This document shows, piece by piece, positions 21,801-29,960 of a DNA stretch of 64,000 bases (position 1 is the stretch's first letter; each line of letters begins with the position of its first letter). The position numbers and the translations under genes were made by a program. This DNA is from Patiria miniata. Taxonomy: Eukaryota > Echinodermata > Asteroidea > Valvatida > Asterinidae. The notes beneath the pieces were generated by a model. The model had not been told where the DNA came from. It did no database searches and saw nothing but the letters and a program-made list of their open reading frames with translations. Location of the stretch: assembly GCF_015706575.1 (NCBI RefSeq), contig NW_024037065.1, positions 1,302,001 to 1,366,000 on the forward strand, given 5' to 3'.

Positions 21801-22730
21801 CTTTTTCTCAACAAGGATGGTCTGGTGCCAGGAAGTGTGTGATGGGGCACTTTTACTGGATACGGAGCCTACAAAGAACTCAGTCTCATCATCAGATGAA
21901 GTCGGTGCCATCACAGCTCGCGTGTGTTTAGGTTTGGATCGGCAAACCCGGCTGAAATGTCCAGTTTTGTGACAGGACTTGCACTTCTGGCCTCTAGCAG
22001 GGCATGTAGCATGACTTGGGTCGTATCCGCAATTGGGACACCTGGCCTGGTGGGTGTTGGGTTTGGTCGATCGATTGTGGGGCATCTTCTGTCGAGGTTT
22101 GGGGTGCATCGCGTGAACAGCCGCCGTATTGTGTGCTCCTTTAATTTCACGGAGATCTTTGGTGGCTGTCTCTAGAGTTTTTGCAACATCCAGGGCTTTC
22201 TGGAAAGTGAGGCTATCCTTAGTCAGAAGATGTTTCTGAACATACTCACTTCGGAGGCCACAGATCAGGCGATCACGCAAGGCGTCATCGAGAAATGTCC
22301 CAAACTGGCAGGGGCTGGCAAGATCGCGTAGTGCAACAGCATACTGAGCGATGGACTCATCCATGTGTTGTTCGCGTTTGTAAAATCGGAAACGCTCTGC
22401 TACAACTAGACGCTTTGGGCCGTAGTGTGATACAAGCATATCACAGAGTTCTTTGAAGCTCTTTGCAGACACTGGAGTTGGTTCAGCTAAGCTTTTTACA
22501 GTCTTGTAGACAGTAGCACCAACTGCACTCAACAGAACTGCCGATTGTTTCGCCGCAGGGATGTCATTTGCAACAAAATAGAGGTTAAGACGCTCGATGT
22601 AGTTGCGAATGTCTTCAACTTGGTCGTACTGGTCGAGACGGCCAATTAACGGAGCGCTGGATACCGCCCCCAACGATGTAGACTGCGTCATTGCGATGTC
22701 TACGTGTTCCCGTGCGTGCGTGAAACTCAC
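18831..22730 (-). CDS. gag-pol: Gypsy-A gag-pol polyprotein (1299 codons)
   Basis: One open frame. Residues 1-230 are the gag capsid region. Zinc-knuckle cysteines fall at 231-263 (CPNCGY then CKSCHKTGHFSRVC). Protease has LLDTGSEVNI with Asp317. RT includes VCVDLRMLNK (about 487-496), Asp525 region (VLDAKHGFWQ) and YMDD at 585-588. RNase H has Asp733 (SADASS), Glu775 (QIEKELLA) and DHKP at 801. Integrase has the HHCC zinc site (His961, His964, Cys994, Cys997) and the D,D-E triad at about Asp1025, Asp1078 and Glu1113. The C-terminal GDKVKIRTKGQLSPEGEVV block is the GPY/F-like end. No stop, frameshift or missing catalytic residue was seen. The first ATG after the primer-binding site is at 22730. 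Confidence 0.97.
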   Translation of the reverse strand: MSFTHAREHVDIAMTQSTSLGAVSSAPLIGRLDQYDQVEDIRNYIERLNLYFVANDIPAAKQSAVLLSAVGATVYKTVKSLAEPTPVSAKSFKELCDMLVSHYGPKRLVVAERFRFYKREQHMDESIAQYAVALRDLASPCQFGTFLDDALRDRLICGLRSEYVQKHLLTKDSLTFQKALDVAKTLETATKDLREIKGAHNTAAVHAMHPKPRQKMPHNRSTKPNTHQARCPNCGYDPSHATCPARGQKCKSCHKTGHFSRVCRSKPKHTRAVMAPTSSDDETEFFVGSVSSKSAPSHTSWHQTILVEKKPINFLLDTGSEVNILPLHVYHTLKLHNPTLQSTTTTRLCGFFGGKVQPRGQKRLSCEVKGKYHILTFLIIGDGEPVLGKHACVSLNLVQRVYTMINDDDVYEGTGCLKGPPVKIKLTENATPHCVHAPRRIPLPLHPQLKAELDKMEKQGIVTRITEPTDWCAPIVIAPKKNGNIRVCVDLRMLNKAVAREQFSIPTLEEVLGKIAGAQLFSVLDAKHGFWQIPLHPDSQKLTTFITPFGRFCFNRLPFGITSAPELYQRIMSDLLVNLPGVVVYMDDVLVTGATPEEHDARLRHVLQILQGAGLKLNKDKCKIAQEQVHFLGHRLDKHGIHPDPAKLDAILQMSPPTTKEEVKRLMGMVNWLSRFIPHAATVAAPINALMKGDTEWTWGPAQRSAFRHLKTLLTTAPTLAYYDPTKPTMVSADASSYGIGGYILQKQEDESWRPVAYCYRSLTRAEQRYAQIEKELLAAVWSCERFFVYLRGLRVTLQTDHKPLVSLINKKDLCDAPLRCQRLLMRLMRYNCEAEYTPGKDLVVADALSRAPLQRDKVAEPDEDLEGEIEAHVHLITTQWPASDAKLVEIALETSHDRTLSAVITHVKDGWPKYQKDVDPELKRFWDDQDKISLVGGILTYGDRIVIPQSLRQQMLQRIHEGHQGVSKSRLRANQALWWPGMSTDIAQYVQSCPHCQDMQPSQRAEPLMSTPLPQRPWQQIACDLAEVKGKMYLVLVDYYSRWIELHHLHSTTAKSVINFIKATFARYGIPEVVVTDNGPQFLGEFDQFAREYNFQHITSSPYYPQANGQAEKAVHIAKRLLSQDDPVRALMLYRSTPLPSLGQSPASLLMGREIRTTLPILPRYLQPKKVDHNKLKATDNMNKQKSGQTFNKRHGARQLDDLMPGDKVKIRTKGQLSPEGEVVRQAGTPRSYIININGTEYRRNRRHIFLLPKPSLDPVLDIQTSCKETKDPQPAESRPTRVTRPPVWHKDYIVSQN

Positions 22731-22818
22731 AACAATTCGTTCGAAAGTTGTAGCGTAAATGTCACTTTTTCATGCGAAAAGTGGAATGCAAAATGACGGT
22801 TATTTTATACTGTATCAA

Positions 22819-22833
22819 CCACTGCTGCCACCA
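22819..22833 (-). other. Gypsy-A primer-binding site
   Basis: TGGTGGCAGCAGTGG on the minus strand directly abuts the 5' LTR end (TAACA). The TGG start matches the CCA end of a tRNA; the tRNA species was not determined. Confidence 0.8.
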
Positions 22834-23005
22834 TGTTAGGTTACTGGTTTAAGGTTGATAAGAATTGACTAGATTGCGGAGACTCACCATTTGGGGTTCA
22901 CCATGCGGGCCGCCATGTTTGCACATGTTTTATTCATGAGTGCGTGTACTTACAGAACGTACAGTTCATGTCATGGAACGTACAGTCCGAAGGCCTGTTA
23001 TAACA
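22834..23005 (-). repeat. Gypsy-A 5' LTR (172 bp)
   Basis: Same sequence as 18348-18519 apart from one base. TG...CA ends; flanked outside by the ATGCT duplication at 23006-23010. Confidence 0.97.
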
Positions 23006-23513
23006 ATGCTGAGGATGGGGACGTGGCCTCGGCCGCTCTCACCATCTGCATCATCCCCTTCGGCTTGCCTCCCAAGGGGCGAAAAGGGGGGACAACCAAC
23101 TTTGGCGAGGTTGACACTTTCGGGGATTCTTGGATTGGTGAGGCTGACAGAGACAATGCATCGACGACTGGCGTGACCCCACTTGGCACTGCTGCCGGTG
23201 GCAACCCAGCACTGGACGACGTACCCGGACCTGCTGCACGGCTCTCTGCGACCTTTGTCACCGTACTGACGCTCCAAAACTCTGGTGCCTGGGAAGGACC
23301 AGCTGCACCCTTCACCACACCCCTTTGGTGTACCGTCTCCATGTGATGCTGGAGGATATCCACCTGACCTGCAACGTAATCGCACCTGCTACACATCAAG
23401 GTGTTCGTCGACGGCCCATGGATGTCTCTGATATGGCGCCATAGGCTTGCCCGGTGCAGGTACCAACTGGTACACTCACGGCACTTGTATCGCCTCGGCT
23501 CACCCTTTGTCAT
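23006..23513 (-). pseudogene. Gypsy-B accessory ORF with two C2H2 zinc fingers, N-terminal part
   Basis: ATG at 23513. Two C2H2 fingers follow at once: C-x2-C-x12-H-x4-H (CRECTSWYLHRASLWRHIRD) and a second with the same spacing (CSRCDYVAGQ ... HHMETVH). The rest is a Ser/Pro/Ala-rich linker. The frame is cut by Gypsy-A after 23006 and continues at 18342; with both parts the ORF is 239 codons including the stop, with no other lesion. It lies 3' of integrase, where some gypsy elements carry an env or other accessory gene. No signal peptide or membrane span is visible, so it is not env-like. A nucleic-acid-binding or nuclear-targeting role is an inference. Confidence 0.8.
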
Positions 23514-23527
23514 GCTTGGACTCAATT

Positions 23528-23553
23528 TCCTTCAACTCCTGAAAAACACAAAG
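23528..23553 (-). promoter_or_regulatory. Candidate 3' splice site before the zinc-finger ORF
   Basis: On the minus strand a polypyrimidine run ending CTTTGTGTTTTTCAG precedes GAGTTGAAGG, about 25 nt before the ATG of the accessory ORF. A spliced subgenomic RNA would explain how a 3' ORF is translated. Inference from sequence only. Confidence 0.4.
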
Positions 23554-23612
23554 GAAAGAAGAATTCAAAATATATACACCACAACTTAGTTTCGACCTCA
23601 CCCCGAAAACAC

Positions 23613-25260
23613 TTATGGAATCAAAGCCACACCTATTATCTTAGCGAAACCGCAGGGGTAACCTATGTGACCGCTTAGATACCGTCTGGGCGGTGACATG
23701 TCTTGCCTCTCGGGCAGACTGACTCTACCGTCTGGAACTGGTTCCTCTGTGATGGCCTCATCCACCACAGGGTACTCATCTACCAACTCCTCAACTGAAC
23801 CTTGGTCATACTGACCCTCCGTCACCATGGGGAGGTTTTGTGTCACCTCGTCCCTTGATGGACAATCCCAAGATTCGATGGCCTCACCGACATATGGTTT
23901 GAGTCGGTCCACATAGACAACCTTTGGTTTGCTACCACGCTTAAGCTGTATTCGAACCGTCACATCTGACAACCTCTTAAGAATCAGCCATGGTCCTTCC
24001 CACCTAAGTTGTAATTTGGGGGACATGTGCTTTTCTTTGCAGGGTTGTGCAGCCACACAAATTGCCCCTCCTTCAACCCATGCTCAGATGCTCTCCTGTC
24101 AAAGTTCTTCTTTTGCCTCCGGGCACTTTTCCCGAGGCACTCCCTAGCCCTTTTATGGGCCTCCTGCATATCACTTCGCAACCTTTCGGCGAAGTCCGCA
24201 GTCACCTCCTCCTCAACCTCAGGACACCCTGTCACCAGATCCACTGGGACATTCACCTCTCTCCCCAACATCATCATGTTGTGGGAATCCCCAATCGAGT
24301 CTTGCGGCGTGCACCTGTAAGCGAAGGTGGCAAAGGGGAGGAACTCACCCCAGTCTTTCTGCCTTCGCCCAGGGTCAATCAGCACCGCCACGATGTTGAC
24401 CAAGGTTTTATTAAACCTCTCAACCATGCCGTCCGATTTCGGATTATAGGCGGTTGTCCGAGTCTTCGATATGCCGCGGATTTGGTACATTTTACTGAAC
24501 ACCTCTGATTCAAAGTTTGTGCCCTGATCAGAGTGAAGCTCTTGGGGCAACCCAAATCGACAGACAAACTCAGTCACCAATGTGTGCGCTACTGTAACTG
24601 CAGTAGCATCAGGAAGCAGAAATGCTTCCATCCACTTAGTGCAGTAGTCGCCAACCACCATCACCCAACAATTACCATTGTCCGTGACGGGCAATGGCCC
24701 GAGCAAGTCTTTTGCTACTCGCTCCATCGGAACACCAACTCGATACTGCTGTAGGGGCGCAACCCTCTTCTTTGCAGCCGACTTTCTCCTGGCACAGATA
24801 TTGCAGCCCCGGAGAATGATCGCACATCCGCAGACATGCCTGGCCAGAAGTACCTGGCTTTGACTTTGGCCAGAGTTTTGCTAACCCCCACGGGACCACT
24901 AAGTTGCCCACCGTGCAACTCAGACAGAATTTCCTTTGATGGCAACACCAACAGCCATCGGATGGACTTCCCGTCGTCGGAGTCCCATCGCCTATGTAGA
25001 ACTCCTTCCTGGACCTCTAACTGGTCCCACTGTGACCAATAGGTCTTACAGGCTGCCGACAAGTACGAGACCGTCCTCCACTCAGGACGACTATCGCCGT
25101 CCTCCTTCATCTTCATGAGCCAGCTCATGGTGTCATCCTGTGACTGTGCTTCCTTTAAAGCACTTCGAGACAGGGTTGGTTGGGCAGCTACACCCCTAAC
25201 CAAAAACTCACTCCCCTGAGGCTGAACCTCGGGTACTACACCAATTGCCTCGTTGACCAT
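23613..25260 (-). pseudogene. Gypsy-B integrase (frameshifted)
   Basis: Three overlapping frames together give the integrase. The zinc-binding end (ELHGGQLSGPVGVSKTLAKV then RYFWPGMSADVR) has lost its CxxC part by a frameshift near 24790. The catalytic core has Asp in VAKDLLGPLP and Asp in ELHSDQGTNFES, and Glu in GMVERFNKTL. A C-terminal region (LRWEGPWLILKRLSDVTVRI) is in a third frame from 24056. Frame changes near 24720 and 23990 show decay. It joins strand DNA to host DNA in an active element. Confidence 0.85.
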
Positions 25261-25400
25261 CTCCTCCCGGCCGCACTGTTAGCATTGCCGCCTCGACAAC
25301 CCATCAGCATTACCATGCTTCTTGCCGCTTCTGTGCTCAACCACTAAGTCGTACTGGGACAGGACTTCCATCCACCTCGCCAGCTGACCCTCGGGTTTTT

Positions 25401-26094
25401 TTAAATTAAGTACCCACCGCAATGCGGCATGGTCAGTTGTGACCTGCGGCCGTACAAGTATTGTTTGAAATACTTCAAGTACACAACCACAGCCAACAAC
25501 TCTTTACGAGTGACAGTAATTTCGCTCAGGTTTGCTGAGCTTCCGGCTCGCATACGCAAGCAGTTTTTCGTCACCACCCTGGACCTGCGACAACACCGCC
25601 CCGATACCTTCACCGCTGGCATCAGTGTCCAAGATAAAGTCGCCCTCGGGCATTGGGTATGACAGAACTGGGGCGGCCTGAAGCCTGCCCTTCAGCTCGT
25701 CAAATGCCTCCTGACAACTCTCAGTCCACACAAACTCTCTGGATTTCTCGGTCAAGGCATGAAGTGGACTTGCCACTTCTGCAAACCCCTTTATGAACTT
25801 CCGGTAGTACGATGCGAGGCCCAAAAAGCTTCTAACATCTCGTACATACCTCGGGACCGGCCAATTCGCCACTGCCTCAATCTTCTGAGGATCCGTGGCT
25901 ACCCCTTCTGAGGACACGATGTGCCCAAGGTAAGTCACTGACATCTGAAACAAATGACACTTGCTGGGCTTGAGTTTGAGCCCAGCGTCTCTAAGCCTCC
26001 CCAACACAACTCGGAGACGTTCTAGGGTCTCCGTCACCGATCGACCAAACACGATGATGTCATCCAAATAAATCAGTAGGATTTCTCATTGCAA
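25401..26094 (-). pseudogene. Gypsy-B RT C-terminal half and RNase H
   Basis: The YLDD catalytic box is intact at about 26060-26071, followed by FLGLASYYRKFIKGFAEVAS (RT connection) and the RNase H start (ILDTDASGEGIGAVLSQ). A stop, TGA at 26088-26086, lies just upstream of the YLDD box where a Trp codon is expected. The RNase H frame shifts near 25510. Confidence 0.88.
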
Positions 26095-26202
26095 GCCGGC
26101 CATGACCTTTTCCATGAGCCGCTCAAATGTTGCCGGGGCATTGCACAGCCCAAAAGGCATGCATTTCCACCGGTACAACCCGCTTCTCACTACAAATGTC
26201 GA

Positions 26203-27175
26203 CTATTGGCTGGCGTCCTCATCCAGAGCGACTTGCCAGTACCCCGACGCCAAGTCAAGTGTACAAAACCACTTCGCCCCACTCAACGCATCGAATGTTT
26301 CATCAATGCGCGGCACAGGATCCTTGATGGTCACCGAATTCAACTTTCTATAATCAATACAGAAGCGTTTTGTACCATCCTTTTTGTCAACCAAAACAAT
26401 ATTTGCCGCCCATGGACTGTCGGACGGTTCAATCACCCCCCCTCTTTTCCAAATCACCGACTTGTCTCTTGATTTCCTCCTGACGGCAATACGGATGACG
26501 CCTCATCCGTTCTCTCACCGGTTTAGCATCACCAGTGCTTATGTGATGCTGGACCACGTCTGTGCGACCAATGTCGTGGTCACCCTTAGACAATACATCC
26601 TGAAAGTCAACTAAACATTTCCGGACATCCTCATGGTGCATAGCCTCTACCTTGGCTGTACCCCTCTCAAACAAATCTTGCAAGTGCTGGGGTAATTCCT
26701 CACAAGCATTCGCCACCACATCCAACTCACCATGAATTGAACCAACCTCTACCTGGGAGATCGTTCCCGCTGTCGTCCCCTCACGTGCAACCCTTTTCTC
26801 CCTTCCGGGATTGAAGACCCGCAACAGAATAACCTCTGCTTTAGTCTCAACCAGAGATCTGGCCAAAACCAAACCCTTCTTAGCTAGGTCCCCGCCACCT
26901 TCCATTGGTTCCACCATTGCTGGCCCGACCAAGTCGGCACCCTTCCGGGCAATTATACCTGGGACCATGGCCTCATGACCGGCACCGTTTGTGCACCTGA
27001 TTCGCTCACCATTGAGCCTCCACTCTCTTGACTGGAAGTCTATGTTTCCACCTGTTGGCACGAGAAAGTCCATGCCCAGGATGCCACTATACTTCATTTC
27101 GGTAAACACCGCCCTTACTTGGTGCGTGGTTCGACCAACTTGCACCTCCACCCAAGCTATGCCAAGCACGGGCAA
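26203..27175 (-). pseudogene. Gypsy-B protease C-terminus, spacer and RT N-terminal half
   Basis: An ILGMDFLV block closes the protease fold; a spacer rich in Glu/Gly follows; then the RT begins with [11 protein letters not shown]. After a frameshift near 26440 the RT continues as [20 protein letters not shown] and [10 protein letters not shown]. Frame is lost again near 26203. Residues are conserved with gypsy RTs, but the frame breaks make the gene non-functional. Confidence 0.88.
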
Positions 27176-27522
27176 TCGACTTGCTTCACCTGGACCTCCT
27201 CCGTCTCTAAGACGGGCCTCTTCTCCTTTGGAATTTGATAGTACACAGTACTACTTATCAAGGTGTCGGTAGACCCCGTGTCAATCAAAAACAAACACTT
27301 GGTCCCTCTCACCATTCCATCAACAAATAAACCATAACGAGGGCCGCGACTTGGGTTGGGCAGAGTTATTACTCGTTGCCCATCCCCATGCTTTGACCTC
27401 TTTTCTCTACTACCACCCTCGCTGTCACTCTGTTGTCTTTTGGACCCTTTTGTCCACTCAGCCTTCCCGCGGGTCCTACGGGGGGCTGACTGCCGTTTCC
27501 CTGTTGTGGATGTCTCTGACAC
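27157..27522 (-). pseudogene. Gypsy-B protease
   Basis: Contains the aspartic protease signature LIDTGSTDTLIS at about 27255-27290, followed by a frame change at about 27170 to the LGMDFL part. A basic N-terminal segment (RRTRGKAEWTKGSKRQQ) precedes it. Confidence 0.85.
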
Positions 27523-28942
27523 CCCCGGGCGAAATGCCCTATCTCACCACACCTGAAGCACTTCGGGGTACTGGGCTTGTTCGTTTTGGGGGGCATGCCC
27601 TGAACCTGACCCTGACCCTTAATCTGAGTCGACAACGACTTTACCAATTCAGCCACAGACTTCAATGCCTGGGCCTGTTCACCGATACTTTTCTCTAAAG
27701 TCTCAAACCTCTTCTCTGTTCCGGAGTCAACAGCCCTCGCCAGCTTGGCGGGCTTCCGGTCAAACAACCTTTGCTGTTCGACCTTATCAAAGTTCTCTGT
27801 CTCTAGGGCAGCCTGGACCGCTTCATCCAAAGTTTTTGGACGAGCCTCCCTCCCTGACTGAATGACAATCAACGGCGTCTATGAAGTGGTTCTTAGCCAA
27901 CCTCTCCCGAGCATTCTCCTGCAACTCAGGGTATGCTCGTGCTGTTAACTCGTTTATCGCTTTCCCTAATTCCTGCAAGCCCTCCTTTGGCTTTTGGCGT
28001 CGATGTCTCAATTCTACAAGATAATTTTCACTCTGTCGGGCTGACCCAAACCTGCGCTCTAGCAGCTTAACAAGTGCACTGTACTTGTACTTGTGGCCTG
28101 AGTCACCCAACAACCGTAGAGCGTCTCCCTGCAAGCTTGCGGCTAACCACCTCGTAGCCTGCTCCTCGCTCCACATATTCACCTCACGACATGACTCAAA
28201 ATGGCGGAAGTACTCCTTCCAGAGTACCTTCCCACTGTACCGATCAGGGGTTATGTTTGGCCTGCGATTTGGTCGCTCCAAACTACCCATCTGACCCACA
28301 CCACCATGAACCCATGCCTCTCTTTTCAGTGGCCACGGACCCACTGACGAGATGTCAACTTGAGCTGAACTGTTGTTCTTTGCCTCGACTGGTCGAGTCG
28401 CGAAACTCAACAGTTCACTATGTACCTGTTTAGGGGTACACAATTCCTTTTCTTCAACGAACGGGTTGGTACTCACCCTACCCCGTCCCACACCAACCTC
28501 AGGCGTGAACGACAACAGATCCCCATTAGGACCCTCCGTCTCCCTTGAAATAGGCGTCGACTGCGCTCGGGGGAACTTTGTCCTTTCTGAGGTGTACTTT
28601 CAATAAAGCTCACCCCCTCCCCACTTTAGGGGCCAACTCAGGCACCACACCGGCACCTGACTCTCTCCCCATTGCTCCAGTGACATACCCAGATGTCTCT
28701 TCGGGCAACCTAAACTCAACATCGGAATCAACACGACGGCGCACACGCCCACTTTCGTCGTGCATACCCCCGTTTCCTCCATTTGGGGAATCACCCGACT
28801 GCAAGTCCATGGCAGCTAGCGCCAACTTCTTTTCAGTGAGGTCCTTTTCCCACTGCAGTATTTGGTTTTCCATCTGCAGTCGTTGCACCTTGACCTCAGC
28901 ACTCGAGGTGCCAATTCGACCTTTCGAGCCTGGATCGCTCAT
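27369..28942 (-). pseudogene. Gypsy-B gag with CCHC zinc knuckle
   Basis: Three frames: 28942-28610 (ATG, MSDPGSKG, coiled coil VQRLQMENQILQWEKDL), 28515-27823 (capsid-like RRPNITPDRYSGKVLWKEYF ... LEERF-type LLERRFG) and 27872-27369 (spacer and the knuckle CFRCGEIGHFARGC at about 27535-27580). The frame changes near 28560 and 27850 mark it as decayed. Confidence 0.82.
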
Positions 28943-29034
28943 CTCAACCCCAAAATCACCACCGAAATCAACAACACGTGAAGACCAATTGTGCAATTCT
29001 ATTAGACAACAGAAAAGTCACCTTAATCAATTCC

Positions 29035-29055
29035 AATCCCACTTCTGACACCATT
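29035..29055 (-). other. Gypsy-B primer-binding site
   Basis: Right after the LTR end (CCGCCACA) the minus strand reads AA then TGGTGTCAGAAGTGGGAT. The TGG start fits tRNA priming; the tRNA is not assigned. Confidence 0.75.
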
Positions 29056-29201
29056 TGTGGCGGGACTGTTCCCGAACTAAGTTATTCCTCGGACCAGGGA
29101 CTAGACAAAGCAGTCTAAAGGCTAAGGATGCCTGATCGTTTTGGGTGGAAATCTACCGCCGCAGGAATTGATCACTAAACCTTCTGTTAATTAGGCAATA
29201 A
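29056..29201 (-). repeat. Gypsy-B 5' LTR, 3' part
   Basis: Matches 9245-9388. Cut at 29201 by the ACGTTG-repeat element, resuming at 34991. Confidence 0.9.
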
Positions 29202-29960
29202 CCCAGCTAACACATCACGTTGCCACAACGTTGTGCAAAGTTGTGAAAATGTTGTCATTTGGTAACGTGTCACGATGACATTCAAGCAACGTTGACACAA
29301 CGTTTGACTGTATAATTGTTGGTTGTAAAAATGTTGTATATCGGTAATTTGTACAACGTTGTACGAAAGTCATCATATGACATTGTATTGACGTTGTATG
29401 GTGGTCGTTTCACAATCGTTGTAATAAAGTAATAAATATGACGTTGTGGTTACGTTGAATGTAGGTGTTTTCATGACGTTGTTTTTAAGTTGTCAATGTT
29501 ACGTTGTCAGAACGTTGTAATTTAGAATGTTTACAACGTTGCTGTGAGGTTATAATCATGACGTTGAGTTAACGTTCCATCTACGTTATTTTATAACGTT
29601 TTTTTCAGTTGTGAAAATCACATTGACACGACGTTGTAGTTTGGTATTTCAAAACGTTGCTGTGATGTAATAATCATGCCGTTGTTGTAACATTGTATGT
29701 GGGTACTTTCACAACGTTGATGGTATGTTGTCAATCTCACGTTGTCATGACGTTGTAGATAAAAATTTACACCACGTTGCTGTGTTCATGACATTATGAT
29801 GACGTTGCATAAATGTCTCATCATAATGTCGTTGTTAAGTTGTAAATATCATGTTGTCGTGACATTGCAGTTTGGTATTTTCACAGCGTTGCTGCTATGT
29901 TGTGAACCTCACGTTGCTGTAACGTTTTATAAAGGTGTTTTGACACTGAATTTAAGTTGT
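29202..29960. repeat. Left subterminal ACGTTG repeat array
   Basis: About every 25-35 bp the phrase (C)ACGTTG or TAACGTT recurs, often as ACAACGTTGT, in runs such as TCACGTTGTCATGACGTTGT. Units are degenerate. The mirror array is at the other end of the element. Confidence 0.8.

Larger units (their letters stand above)
18348..23005 (-). mobile_element. Gypsy-A: complete, young Ty3/gypsy LTR retrotransposon
   Basis: All parts of an autonomous element are present in 4.66 kb: two 172-bp LTRs (171/172 identical), primer-binding site, a single uninterrupted gag-pol frame, polypurine tract and 5-bp target-site duplication. Short LTRs, compact size and a gag-pol fused in one frame resemble the Mag/SURL group known from echinoderms and insects; this grouping is by general resemblance. 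It inserted into the accessory ORF of Gypsy-B and is clearly the youngest LTR element here. Confidence 0.97.

Noticed and set aside
24047..24508. Plus-strand frame of 153 codons
   Set aside because: Antisense to the Gypsy-B integrase core; its composition is explained by that gene.
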